Positions 40,501 through 53,300 of a stretch of 64,000 nt of DNA are shown piece after piece (within the stretch, counting starts at the first letter, position 1; the number at the start of each line of letters is the position of its first letter). The stretch comes from Symbiodinium natans (lineage: Eukaryota > Sar > Dinophyceae > Suessiales > Symbiodiniaceae): assembly GCA_905221605.1 (NCBI GenBank), contig CAJNDS010002167.1, positions 436,749-500,748 on the forward strand. Reading direction: 5' to 3'. A program made the position numbers and the translations under genes. The notes under the pieces were generated by a model. That model saw only the letters and a program-made list of their open reading frames with translations, did not search any database and was not told the origin of the DNA.

Positions 40501-43500
40501 AACCCTAAACCCTCCCTTCTTCACTGCGCCCCGCTTCTGAGGACCCACTTGAAGCCATGGGGCCGCACCCAGGGACTGAGCCAGGCAGGGTCTGGTCACT
40601 TAGGGTTTAGGGTTCAGGGTTCAGGGTTTAGGGTTTAGGGTTTAGGGTTTAGGGTTTAGGGTTTAGGGTTTAGGGTTTAGGGTTTAGGGTTTAGGGTTTG
40701 GGGTTTCACCTGGGGTTTAGGGGTTTAGTTTAGGTGTTGAGGGTTTGGAGTTTCGGGGTTTTTGGGTTTTGGGTTTGAGGACTTAGGAGTCCTTCGGAGC
40801 TTGTAGGATCGAGGGCTTGAGGGTCGACTGGTGTCTCCTCCTTTTTCGGGGTTTAGGGTTTAGGGTTTAGGGTTTAGGGTTTAGGGTTTAGGGTTTAGGG
40901 TTTAGGGTTTAGGGTTTAGGGTTTCGGGTTCTCATGGCATGTTCTCTTGGGAAGCTCAAACCTCAAACCCAGACCCTCAAACAAACCCCTAGCCCCTAAG
41001 CAAGCCCTTAAGCCCTGATACCTTAAGAGTCCGGGAGCCTAAGCCAAAAAAAACAAACTCTTCAGAGTCCGAGGTCTTGAAGCAAAGCCCTATAGGCCCT
41101 GAACCCGAAACCCCACGGTGATTGTTAAAATGGGAAATTTGGGACTGAGGTGCCTGAGACCCCTAGCAATCCCCTATAGAACCCCCTTCAAAGAAGATGC
41201 TACATCAGTTATACCTGAATATATATATATATAGAGAGAGAGAGAGGCGGGGGTCTAAACCCTAGACCGAAAACCCGCAACATTCATGGATTCAGTGTCT
41301 GATGACAGATGGGGCCCAAAACACTTGAGAATCAAGAAGCTGCAAGAGCTCAGCATCGCGGCAGGTTACCCTAAACCCTAAACCCTAAACCCTAATCCCT
41401 AATCCCTAATCCCTAAACCCAAAACCGTGGCTCGAATTGTTGTTAGGCTTTCGCTGCGTCGTCCAGGAAAAGAATATACAAGCATTCAATTTGTGGATTT
41501 CTAAGGTTCTGAGAAGCAAAGATAAAGATAATTAGGGCCCGCCACGAAGCTCACACCCCCCCCCCCCCCCTCCCACATGGATCGTAAACCCTAAACCCCC
41601 AAACCCTAAACCCTAAACCCTAAACCTCACAAACGCCACAGGGGACGATGAGGTTGCTGCGGATCCGGATGCCTTGCTCCAGGACACCTGGTTTTCCCTT
41701 CAGATAAATCTAGGTAGGTTTAAGGTTTAGGGTTTAGGGCTTAGGGTTTAGGGTTTAGGGTTTAGGCGGGACTTTACTACAGCTTTATCACTTTATAAGT
41801 TTTGGGTTTCCTCTTATTTCATATTATGGGAGTAAAAGTTAAATTAAATTTGGGGGGGGTTAAGAAGCAACCAGGTATCCAGTTTATAGGTTCCTTCAAA
41901 CTTGGCGTCTCTCCTGCTGCCTGCGCCTTCCTTAGCTTTATGGCGTCGTTGCCGTCGCCGCCCCGGTCCTCGTCGTTGTTTGCCCGGGTCGTTTTTGGTT
42001 GCAGGCTAGGTTTCAGACCCCTAAATACCCAAGCTCTCCAAAGTCCTAAACCCTATAAACCCTGAACTTTCCCAAGCCCTTGTGAGATTGGATGTCTGCC
42101 GCGGGTATGGAAAGGGAACCGGGGCACGCTTGGTCACAAAGTCTGCTCTGCTGCAGTCGTTGAAGAAGTAGCCACGAAAGAAGCGGAAAACATACCAGTG
42201 ATCCTGCTTACATGATATAGGGTTTAGGGTTTATAAGGTTTAGGGTTTAGGGTTTAGGGCTTAGGGTTTAGGGGATAATCCATGAACCCAGAGCCTGCCG
42301 CCCTACACCGCGGACCCTGAAACGCTGCGACTGCAGGACTCATTCTTGAATCTCCGTTAAGCAGGGTCCTGCGTCTGTTGTTCCGAAGAGCCACAGGACT
42401 TTGTTCGCCCCAAACCCCACACCTCAACCCGTACACCCAAAACCCTAAACCCTGAACCCTAAACCCCAAACCCCAAACCCTAAACCCTAAACCCTAAGCC
42501 CTAAACCCTAAACTCTAAACCCTTTTTTCATATACGTTTTTTGGTTCGATATGACGTGCCAGCTCAGGACCTCCTCGAGTCGCTCAGCCAAGCTAAGTAC
42601 CCAAAGCACGGTGAGGAGAACGGGCTCGGCGTCGCCAGAGCTTGAAGCCCTAAACCCTAAACCCTAAACCCTAAACCCTAAACCTGCTGTAGCTAGCTTA
42701 GGGACGATTGTTCATGTAGGTCGGGGAAGGAGCTTAATTAGGGCAGTTCGGATGCAGGCCTTTGTTTACTAAGTTGTAGCTCCTCCCTGAACCCTAGCCC
42801 TAAACCCTGAACCCTAAACCCTAAACCCCCCGGGCTTGATGTTGCTAGGACGGGCTTTCCCCAGGCGAACATCCGCAATGCCTTCTGTAACCCTTACCCA
42901 GACCTCTTGGAGGAAAAAAATAGGTCCCTTGAGGGTTCATGGTTTAGGGTTTAGGGGTTTGGGGTTTCCTAAGAATGACACAATAGTAGTATAGGGTAAC
43001 TACGCTTTGGGGGCTACTTTTTGGAGTTTTTCAAGGGGTCTGGGTAAACATCTGTAAGCCCCAAGCCAACGTGAACCTGGATAAGCCTCGGTCTCTACCC
43101 GCCTCAAGCTCTACCTGAACCCAAAAAATCGTAAGCAAACCAGGACACGAAGGAGCCTATCTTCACTTAATAGCCCTGTCCGATCCCAAGCAAACCCTGA
43201 ATCCTAAACCCTAAACCCTACACCCTACCCTAAACCCTAACCCTGAGCCAAAATGAACCTCAAGCTCGTACCTTGAACCCCCGTAGATTCTAAGCAGCAC
43301 GCGACTCGCAATCCACTGGAGGTTTTGAGACCCTAAACCCTAAACCCTAAACCCTAAACCCTAAACCCTAAACCCTAAACCCTAAACCCTAAACCCTAAA
43401 CCCTAAACCCTAAACCCTAAACCCACCTTCCTGCTGTTGCACACTTCTAACGCCGTTCAGACTTAAGTATTTCGATACGGGGGTGTATAAGGTGGGCGTG

Positions 43501-44392
43501 ACTTTCGTCCCCTCCCCCCACCCAGGATTTGTTTGGGCACCCGGTTCGAACAAACGTTTTTCCTTTTTCCTTTTTTTCCCCGGACCAGGCTCGCAGCAAT
43601 TAGCTTTTGGGGGCGGGTGTGGAGCCTGGGCCTATCCCGGCTGAGGGGTTATCCTAAACACACCATACGCGCCCCAACACTGGGTTTCGGGTACAGAGTG
43701 ATTTTTTTTGAACAGCCCTAAACCCTAAACCCTAAACCCTAAACCCTAAACCCTAAACCCTAAACCAGGAGCTGACTTACCACACGCCTTCGGCAGCGAG
43801 GTTGCCGGAAGCCCGTGAAGAGGCGGGGCATGACGTCGCGGGTTTAGGGTTTAGGGTTTAGGGTTTAGGGTTTAGGGTTTAGGGTTTAGGACTCCAAGAG
43901 CAGATTCGTGGCCTTGGGACGTATTACATGTCAGTCTGGAGGTTCACAATGCGGCACATATCGTTCAGACGTATATAGGTACATGGACCCTTCGGGAAAC
44001 AAGGTTGCGTTGAACACCCTAAACCCTCAACCCCCAACCTTACATCCCACACCCTGCCCGCCAAGGTTTCGGGTTAGGGTTTAGGGTTTAGGGATTGTTG
44101 TTTAGGGTTTAGGGTTTAGGGTTTAGGGTTTAGGGTTTAGGGTTTAGGGTTTAGGGTTTAGGGTTTAGGGTTTAGGGTTTAGGGTTTAGCTTTTTATTTT
44201 GGGCTTTAGAGCTCAACTCCTCTAAGTCCCCTTCCCACCCAAACCCCCCACCCAAACTCCCCAAACACCTTGACAACTCTCAACTCAGCAGCGTGGTCGA
44301 GGATACCAGGGAGATTGCGCATCCCGCTGGCGATGAGGACTCGGAGCCCTTGTCGCGGTCTCGGTTTTGGCGGCTCCTGGATTCCTCCGCCA
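37542..44392 (+). CDS. Series of exon-like islands, unassigned gene(s)
   Basis: Short open blocks, most starting at AG|G: 37542-37600 (DSDLAAAAVSCGVRGPSW), 38639-38696 (RDESEKLDGVSGVSHEDE), 39379-39433, 39769-39816 (DGSQPSSEAPVEDGT, GT donor), 40542-40600 (DPLEAMGPHPGTEP), about 41285-41364 (WGPKHLRIKKLQELSIAA), 41642-41700 (DDEVAADPDALLQDTWFSLQ), 42568-42610 (DLLESLSQAKYPKH, GTGAGG donor), 43769-43841 (ELTYHTPSAARLPEARE), 44302-44392 (DTREIAHPAGDEDSEPLSRS). Mostly acidic, low-complexity or disordered; no domain recognised. They could be the 3' part of the BTB gene, the 5' part of the NHL gene, or a separate gene. A block ending AENIPVILLT-TGA at about 42213 may be a terminal exon. Confidence 0.45.
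39820..39892. repeat. Poly-G-rich tract
   Basis: Long G runs broken by a few C and AA. Expected to form quadruplexes and to be error-prone in sequencing. Confidence 0.9.
40288..40484. repeat. CCCCCTAAA nonamer variant telomeric array
   Basis: About 20 units of CCCCCTAAA, some with CTCAA, running into ordinary CCCTAAA at 40485. Another homogeneous length variant of the telomere unit. The Pro-Lys-Pro-Pro frame across it is an artefact. Confidence 0.95.
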
Positions 44393-44574
44393 GTTTAGGG
44401 TTTGTGGGGTTCGGGGATTCAGGTTTAGGATATGAAAAGGCTTGTGGGTTTTCGGCTTTGTATCTCAGGGCTTGTGACAATACTACTATTTGTTTTGTGA
44501 CAATACTACTATTTGTTTAAGAACACCCCCCCCCCCCCCCCCCCAGACATAAAGGATAACAATCCATACACTTA

Positions 44575-44688
44575 CAAGGAGGGGCCCCCTAGTTATAAGT
44601 AGAGTTATGACGACCCTAAATTGGGTTATAAGGATCCTAAAATAGGTTACAAGTCCCTTAACAGTCTAGTAAGGGGGGGCCCTCCTTG
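44575..44688. mobile_element. MITE F1
   Basis: CAAGGAGGGGCCCCC ... GGGGGGCCCTCCTTG flanked by TA on both sides. Internal CCCTAAATTGGGTTATAAGG as in the other copies. Confidence 0.9.
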
Positions 44689-45365
44689 TACAAGGGAGAC
44701 GTTTTTTCATTTTCTTACGCAAATGGCAGAATAGAGCGCTTGGGGAACATGTTGGGCCGCTCACAGTCAAGCTGGTTTAGGGTTCAGGGTTTAGGGTTTA
44801 GGGTTTAGGGTTGAGGGTTAAGGGTTTAGGGTTTAGGTTTAAGGTTTAAGGTTTAGGGTTTAGAGGTGGTGGTGTGGTATATGATTTTGCTGCGACTTGC
44901 TTAAGATTCCCCAATATGAAGAAACATAATCCCTACTGGAAAAACATCTTGCTTTTTTGGTGGTTTTTAAGCAAATAGTAGTTTTTGTAGATCGAAGGGT
45001 TGTTAAAGACTTGAGGAAGTTCAGGGTGCAGAGGGTTTCGGGGGTTCCGGGCTTTAGGGTTTAGGTTTAGGGTTTAGGGTTTAGGGTTTAGGGTTTAGGT
45101 GCGGGCTGCGATGACAACATCTTTGACATAGGGCCGGCCTTCCAGGCTGCGAACGCACGGCAGGCCCGAAACCTCTCATGAACGCATGAAAGCCCCAAAC
45201 CTAAACCCTAAACCCTAAACCCTAAACCCTAAACCCTAAACCCTAAACCCTAAACCCTAAACCCTATACCCTAAACCCTAAACCCTAAACCCTAAACCCT
45301 AAACCCTAAACCCTAACCCTAAACCCTGAACCCTATGTAGGGTTCCGCAAGCCGTAAACCCCCTA

Positions 45366-45485
45366 CAAGGAGGGGCCCCCCAGTTATAAGTAGAGTTATA
45401 AGGGCCCTAAATTGGGTTATAAGGATCCTAAATTAGGTGATAAGTCCCTTAAGTACGGTTAGTAGAGTAAGGGGGCCCGTCCTTG
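45366..45485. mobile_element. MITE F1 with flanking duplication
   Basis: CAAGGAGGGGCCCCC ... GGGGGCCCGTCCTTG flanked by TA. Beyond the element, CCCTAAACCCTGAACCCTAT and then GTAGGGTTCCG occur on both sides (about 45315 and 45497), so a longer segment is duplicated around it. Confidence 0.85.
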
Positions 45486-46057
45486 TAGAGCCTACAACCC
45501 TAAACCCTGAACCCTATGTAGGGTTCCGTATGGGTTGCAAACCCCACTGCTTGCCTAGGCGCAAACCTCGCAAGCTGAGCCTTCAGAAGCAGCACACCTG
45601 CATTTAGGGTTCATAAGGTTTCGGAGGGTCAGTCAAATTTCCATGATGTGGACCCTGTGTCCATCATGTGACTGTTGCAGGGTCCTTGTGGTTTCCATTT
45701 AGGGTCTCGGGGCACCAAATACCCCGTAGTTGCAACAAGTAGATTTTCCATACAGGTCCAGGAAACGAGAAGGGTCCATCATGTAGATCAACCACCGTAA
45801 CCATTACATTGTTTTTTGCGCGGGGGGGGGGGGGGGGGGGGGGGGGACCTTCACTGCAAACCTTAAACCTAAACCCTAAACCCTAAACCCTAAACCCTAA
45901 ACCCTAAACCCAAATCCCGTAAAGCGGGTGTCGCGAAAAAACGGGCGCATTGTGTTGGATGTCATGGATGTCTCAAGCGGTCGAACCAGAAACTGTTTTT
46001 CTCTGACGAACAATAATTTTGGTTCAGGGTTTAGGGTTTAGGCTTTAGGGGGCTTGT

Positions 46058-46172
46058 TAGCCCAGCGGCACCCTTTAGCACTTTTTTGGTTCAAGGTTCC
46101 CGTATAAAGTAACCAACCCCCCAAAAAGGGGACCCTTGTGGTAATATGGTTGCTTGGCTACCAAGAAGTATG
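46058..46172. mobile_element. MITE-like element F3
   Basis: CTTGTTAGCCCAGCGGCACCC ... GGTTGCTTGGCTACCAAG. Same plan as 62551-62670, which has the best-preserved inverted ends. Confidence 0.75.
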
Positions 46173-46834
46173 GAGCCCCTTTAATAAATGCCGACTGTGC
46201 CCTTTAATCCCTACACTCTGAAGCCCCCAACCCTACACACCCGAAACCCTACATCCTAGAAACCCTTAAATTGAAACCCTGCCCCTAAACCCTAAACCCT
46301 AAACCCTAAACCCCGAACACTATGATTCCTCAACCCTACACCCCCCCAAAGGGTGGGGACTCCTAACAGCTCCCCCACAGTCCTCAACTCCGAACTCCAA
46401 AAACCTGAAAACCACGCCCCCTTCAATACCTGAAGCCATAAAGGTGCCTGGGGTTTAGGGTTTAGGGTTCAGGGTTTAGGGTTTAGGGTTTAGGGTTTAG
46501 GGTTGAAGGTTTCGGGTTTGGGGTGCCTACATCCCTCAAGCTTTCCGAACCCGACCATCTAGACTCTAGAACTTCGCGACTGGCTAAATCCCGCGCCTCT
46601 CTGGGTAGCCTTGGGCGGGACATTTGCAAATTTGCTGCGAAAGCGACGCCTAACCCCAAAAGCGATAGCCCCCAGATACGAGTCAGTTTTATCATCATAA
46701 CTTGAGTTGATTACCTTGCAGATGCAGTGCATTCGGCTTGAACTCGGCTGGTTAAGAGTGCCCCATGGTGCCCAGGACTTGGCAGTGCAGTTCTATTGGC
46801 AAAGCGATACCTAACCCCACACGCGATACCCTCA

Positions 46835-46990
46835 ATGTAATCCCTTCATTAAAACCCCCCCCCTACCCCTCAATATTAAAACCCCCCCCCCATTATAGTT
46901 ATATTATGGTATATTGGGGGTTTTAAACCCTAAACCCTAAACCCTAAACCCTTAATATTAGGGGGTAGGGGGATGGGATTCATGAATGCC
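46835..46990. mobile_element. F11 element with internal CCCTAAA tract
   Basis: CCCCTCAATATTAAAACC, CCCATTATAGTTATATTATGG and AATATTAGGGGGTAGGGGG match 13385-13580. A CCCTAAA tract (46924-46950) is inserted before the right end. Confidence 0.75.
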
Positions 46991-47391
46991 CCAGCCGTGG
47001 CCTCCCGGTTTTGCCCCGCGCGCTCGCGGAGGTGAATTCTTCGAGGAAACATGTACAACCTGGGGTAAACCTTAGGCCCAATAGAGCCTTAGGGTTTAGG
47101 GTTTAGGGTTTAGGGTTTAGGGTTTAGGGTTAGAAGTTCATGTCTTATCAGCCCTTCTGAACCCTTAAAAGAAAAGCCCCCTCAAGGATCCAAAAAACCC
47201 TAAACACTAAAAGTTAAACCCTACTTGGGAGTCGGGGGGTCCTTGGAAGTTGGGGGCCTGCCTCTACCTTTAACAGAACCCTACTTACACTAAACCCTAA
47301 ACCCTAAACCCTAAACCCTAAACCCTAAACCCTAAACCCTACTTACTCCTAACACCTCTGCAAGCCCGGAGCCTTGAATCCAAGACCCAAG

Positions 47392-50300
47392 GAAGACGGT
47401 GTATCCGATCGACCTGCTGGCCGGAGGTTGGCACCAAGGCAATGGGGTTTAGGGTTTAGGGTTTAGGGTTTAGGGTTTAGGGTTTGGGGTTTAGGGTTTG
47501 GGGTTTGGGGTTTGGGGTTTGGGGTTTGGGGTTTAGGGTTTGGGGTTTGGGGTTTGGGGTTTAGGGTTTGGGGTTTAGGGTTTGGTGCTTAGGATTTGGG
47601 GTTTGGGGTTTGGGGTTCACAGGGGCCAGGGCTTGGGGTGTATCTTAAGGTAGTTACCTTGGTTCTTAATATGGTCCCTGGCCTCCCTTAAAGGGTTCTG
47701 AAGTAAGGCCCTTGGGTTCTATAGGGTATATAAGGAGTCCCCTTTTCAGGGCCCATACCAAGGGACCATGTAACTGCCTTTGGAGTTTAAGGGCTTCTTG
47801 TTAAGAGTCTGAAGATTCCGTCCGCCTTCTTCGTCCGGAACACCAATTTTCTGGCGGGTTTCCATGTTTTTGCACAAGCCCTACAGTGACCTTAAGCCCA
47901 AACCCTAAACCCACCTAAGCCCTACGCCCTAAACCCTAACCCTTAAACCCCCAAAACGGAACCGCAGGGGAAGCTTACGGTCGACTTCTGTCGCGCTCAG
48001 GGTTTAGGGTTTAGGGTTTAGGGGTTAGGGGTTTAGGGTTTAGGGTTTAGGGTTCAGGGTTTAGGGTCTTTGTCTTTCAGGGTTGCAGGGCTTTTGTGGG
48101 CTGCGTGCTTTCGGGTTTGGGGGTTTAGGGTTTGCTTCACGGGCGTATGGCACTTCCCGTGAGTGGGGACTTGAGGATTTCAGGTCTTTGGGTCTGGTTC
48201 AGGGTTTAGGGTTCTGGGTTCAGGTTAGGGTTTGGATCTAGGCGGTCTATGGGTGTGCGGGTTCCGGGGGGCTTGGAGGGTTTGGGATTGGGTTGCATTA
48301 CGGTGTGGGACTAGCAGCTCTTGAGGGTTTATTGAGTCTAGGGTTTAGGGTTTAGGGTTTGGGGTTTGGAGTTTGTGGTTTGTGGTTTGTGGTTTGGGGT
48401 CCTTAGATAGCTGGCCCCAAGACTTGGACCAACTGTATGGTCCGAAGCAACACAAAAAAAAAGCCAAACGAACTCCGAACCTCACTTCAACCTCTAGAAC
48501 CCAAAATGCCATCTACTCTAAAAGCCATAAACTCAAGGGAGTCATACTGGGGGGTCCAAAGTAGAGACCCATGAGAAACCCCCAACCTCCGCAGCCCTCC
48601 CCAATGCGTCCGAGGTCCTGAGGTCCTATATACCCTAAACCCTAAACCTAAACCCTAAACCCTAAACCCTAAACCCTAAACCCTAAACCCTAAACCCTAA
48701 TCAGGCAACGCGGACCAGCAGCTCTCCCGGCCTTATGACGTCGCTTGGTTCAGGGTTTAGGGTTTAGGGTTTAGGGTTTAGGGTTTAGGGGAACCCTTAG
48801 TATGGCCCTTACCGACCACGGGTTCAGCATCGGTTGGCTTAAGTTGCTGTTCGCTGAGACTTGAGTGTGTATAGGGTCCACTAGCAGGGTTAGACCTTGT
48901 CAGCCAGGGCTGCTTGGGACATAATTGTGGTGTCTAGTACGACTACTACGGCTACGGCGACCTGCTATTCCCACCACTACTGCTACTAGGGGGTTTCCGA
49001 CATTAGGGGTACCTGATTGGGGTCATACAGGAATCCTGCTACTTGGGGGTTTATGTTAAGGGCCCCTTGTTTTCGTAAACCCCCCGGCCCCACTACTTGC
49101 CGACGGGAACGGTTCTTTTGGACATTCTGCTGAAGCTATTGCCAGCTGATCTGACTTCTCTGCGCATCTTGAGCTCGAGTGCCTGGCAGCCGCGAAGCCC
49201 CCAACCCTAGAACCTACTATCGTTTCTCTAGCCCTAAACCCTAAACCCCAAAAAAACTCAACCCCAGACCCCAAACCCCAAACCCCAAACCCCAAACCCT
49301 AAACCCTAAACCCTTCAAGTTGCAGTTTCCCAGCCTCCGCAGCCAGAGGTGGTACGGGATGAGGCCACTGGCGCTACGTACGTCTCAGACATGATGAACC
49401 ATCGCATTCAGACCCTTGGTAGCCCTAAACCCTAAACCCTAAACCCCAAACCCCAAACCCTAAACCCTAAACCCGAAACCCTTTTGCCCTTCATGTTGCT
49501 TCCTAGGTTGTTTCTTCTAAAGTGAGCCAACCCCTCCCAAAAGGGCACCCCTTGATTGTTAATGTGGTTTCTGGGCTATCAAGGACCCCCAGCAGCACGC
49601 TGCTTGGGGCTTACTGGGTTTGCGGGCTTAGGGACGAAGGGTTGTAGGGTTTTAGGGTTTAGGTGTTTAGTTTGCACAATGTGGGGCGTTGATCTGCAAA
49701 TGCCTATTCCAAGACGCAAGCAACAGCGCAGCTTCGTGTGAATCCAAGACTCGACAGCATAGCTTCATGTTCGGTCGGTTTCTGGTTTAGGGTTTAGGGT
49801 TTAGGGTTTAGGGTTTAGGGTTTAAGGTTTAGGGTTTAGGGTTTAGGGTTAGGGTTGGCTTTTTCTCGGCCATTGTATGTTTGATCGGCGGAAACCCAAC
49901 AGTGCGCACTTGTCTCACCGAAACCCGGGCACTAGACACAGCGTGTGCTGTTGTTGGGGCCAGTGGGTTTTTTTTTGTAGATATTATAGCAAAACCCTAG
50001 GATGCCCAGTAGTACCCTTATTCCCTTTTTGGGGGGGTTAGGTTCCCTTATAAACCCCTCTAAGCAAAAAAGGGCACCCTTTTTAAGCTTCGGTTACTTG
50101 GCAGCCTAGAACCTCTAGTTGAGGAACAGACCCTTAAAGTGTGCCGGGCTCTGGTTTTCAGGTAAAAGGTTTAGGTTTTAGGGTTGAGGGTTGAGGGTTT
50201 AGGGTTTAGGTTTGAGAGTTTAGGGTTTAGGTTTTAGGGTTTCGGGTTTAGGGTTTAGGTTTTAGGGTTTAGGCTTGAGGGTTGAGCATGTTTCTCAATT

Positions 50301-53300
50301 AAGAGGTTCTTTGGGAAGCAAGTTTCAAAAGCATCCGAATGGAGGCGTTGGAAGTCGGGGCTAGAGGGTGTCTCGTTTGGGCATGGCCTAAACCCTAAAC
50401 CCTACACCCCCTAAGCCCCAAGCGCCAAACCCTAACCTACTCGTACGCCCTAAACCCTCAACCCATTGAGAAGGAAGTGGATGCCCGGCTCCCAAGTGGT
50501 GGAGACCGTGGCCGGGGGCCTGATCGCCGGGGGAGGCAGGACACCAACCCTAAAACCGACGCCCCAAACTGTCTCAACCCTGAAACCTAACCCTAAACCC
50601 GAAACCCTAAACCCTGAACCCTGAACCCTGAACCCTGAACCTCAACCCTCAACCTTAAGGAGCCCAAAGCGCCCGGAGCCCTGGAACGTGCCAGTGTTGT
50701 TGGAGGGCCGGCTCAGTCTCAGAAAGCCGAGAGTGCTATGCGAGCCGAGACCCTAAATGAGTTGGAGTTTAGGGCTCCGGGTTTCGGTTTTAGGGTTCCA
50801 AATGGGCTGTTCTCTAAACTAGGTTCTCGTTTTGTGGTCGTGATTATAAAAGGGTTCCCTTTAGGTTTCGGCTTCTTAAGGTACTAGTTCGCAGTAGGGC
50901 ATGCGGGAATGAGGTATCCTATACAGCCCCTTCAAGGGTAGTATTCCTAGAAGCCCTGCGAGGGTCACAATTCTAAGCCGCTCTTCTGGTTGAAAGCCTG
51001 GGGCCTAAGGGACTGGATCCTCTTGTCTCCGTTCTGCTTGTCCTCGGGCCAAACCCAACCCTCAACCCTAAGCCCTAAACCCCAAACCAACCCTAAACCC
51101 TAAACCCCAAACCCCAAACCCCAAACCCAGGGTTTAGGGTTCTGGGAACGCGGCCCAAACGCCTGTGCAGGCCTGGATCAGCTGCGATTCCCCCGTGGGA
51201 TCTTCCTGGACACGTCGGGCCGCCGCGACCCAAGGGTCCTCGGGTTTAGGGTTGGGATGTTCACCCTTGTAAGGAATTCTAGCACCCCCCCTATTATAAT
51301 CCTCACTAAGGACTGTTAGTATAAGGCGTTGAGGCTTCAGTTCTATAGAGGTTCGGGTTTGGGGCCATGGGTTTTTGGGGGGTTGTTGGTCTTTGTTGCT
51401 ATGGGAAGAGTCTTCTGCTCCACATCATGAGTTAGGCTTGTCGGGTGCGCAGAACAATCTGTGAGTTAATGCAAGTAAAGCAATGAGTCGAAAGCAAACC
51501 CTCACCTCGGCAACTTGGGATAAGAGCGTGATACGAAATAAACCTTCAAGCCCTCAGGCCGTGAAATCCTGCCCCAAACCCTCCTGCCCTAAGCCCTAAG
51601 AGTCATGCCTAGAGCTCGAAACCCTTAAGCCCCAAACCCCAAAGCTCTCAACCCCAAAGCCCCGAACCCGAGCACCCTAAACCCTAAAGAGCCCTGAAAC
51701 CCGCAAGAGCCCTGAAACCCTAAAGAGCCTTGAAGCCCTAAAGAGCCCTGAAACCCCTAAAGAGCCCTGAAACCCCTAAAGAGCCCCGAATCCCCGAAAC
51801 CCTAAAGAGCCCTACGCCTGAAAGGCCCCCACAAAACCCTGAACCCTAAAGGCCTTTTGAGGGCAGTACAGAAGGGGTAACCCCCTTTAAAGGGCCCATA
51901 CTAAGGGACCATGTAGCTACCCTTAAAACCATGAGGCCTCTTTGTGGCCGACAGTGGCAACAACCGCATCGTTCGTTGGGACATCGCCGCAGGCAACCTA
52001 AACCCTAAACCCTAAACCCTAAACCCTAAACCCTAAACCCTAAACCCTCAAGTTCCAAGAAACATCCGAAGCACCCCTTAGGTCCTCACACTGAGGGTTT
52101 AGGGTTTAGGCTTTAGGGTTTAGGGTTTTTTAAGGGCGAGGCGGTTTAGGGTTCAGGGCTGTGTGTGGTTTGGTTCACAGTGGTTTAAGTTCAGCCCTTA
52201 TAACCCTAAACCCTAACCCCCCCCCCCCTTGACCCCTTCCACCCTTTCAACCCTACAAGAAAGGGGCCCCCCTAGTTATAAGTAGAGTCATAAAGACCCT
52301 AAATTGGGTTATAAGGATCCTAAATTAAGTTATAAGTCCCTAAACCCTAAGCCCTAAACCCTAAACCCTAAACCCTAAACAGTTAGTATAGTAAGGGGGC
52401 CCCTCCTTGTAAGCCTGCAACACTGAACCCCAGGATCCTACCTTAACTTCTTAGAACCCGAAGCCTGCACCTTCGTAGGTCATTGTCGCAATACCCCTTG
52501 TTCGGGTTTATGGTTTAGGTTTTAGGGTTTAGGGTTTAGGGTTTAGGATTCTTAGTTAGTAGGAGTTAAGACTGCATCACCCCCCCCTATAAAACCCTTC
52601 AAGGGATTGCATTGGGGGACATGATTCGCAATTAAGGACCAGCATGTAAATACCCGGAAACCTAAACGCCTACACCCCCACAACTCCTACTAGCCCTGAA
52701 CCTAAACCCCAAACCCCAAACCCTAAACCCTTCAAACAAACGTTACTGCAGGGGCCTCCACTGGCGTGCTCATTGCTGGGGAGCTTGGCGTCCTTTACGT
52801 GCCTTGCTCCAAACATTGAGAGGGGTTTTCGAAATCAGGGGTACCTTATTGGGGTCCTGATAATAAGGGAGTCCGACTATTTGGGGGTTGATGTTACGGG
52901 TCCCTTATTTTAGTATAGGGTTTAGGGGGAGCTAGGGTTTCAGCCTTGAAAAAACCGAAACCCGGCTTGGTTTCTCACGGTTGTGGAAGCCCCTAAGCCC
53001 AAAGCAGCTTCTTTCAGAACCCTACTGTTTGGGTTTAGGGTTTAGGGTTTAGGGTTTAGGGTTTAGGGTTTAGTGTTTAGCGTTTAGCGTTTAGCGTTTA
53101 GCGTTTAGCGTTTAGCGTTTAGCGTTTAGGGTTTAGCGCTTGAAGGTTGCTTCCAACCACAAACTGCATGGTTTAGGGTCATGTAGGGCTCAGGGTTGAT
53201 AGGGGTTTGCAGACTGGGGTTTCAGGATCTCCATCCAGTTCTTACAGCACGCCACGGCACAAAAACTGCAATATAGGGGTCGGATTCATTACTAATGTTC

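Larger units (their letters stand above)
44393..47391. repeat. Telomeric tracts and MITEs between island series and NHL gene
   Basis: TTTAGGG at 44770-44870, 45058-45100, 46448-46505 and 47088-47130; CCCTAAA at 45195-45330, 45865-45912 and 47290-47340. Elements: F1 twice, F8 at 44898-44983, F3 at 46058-46172, F11 at 46835-46990. A 28-bp G-run sits near 45820. 45920-46005 is an open block (RKNGRIVLDVMDVSSGRT) and 45105-45178 another; both might be exons. 46510-46700 is unique without a supported gene. Confidence 0.55.
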
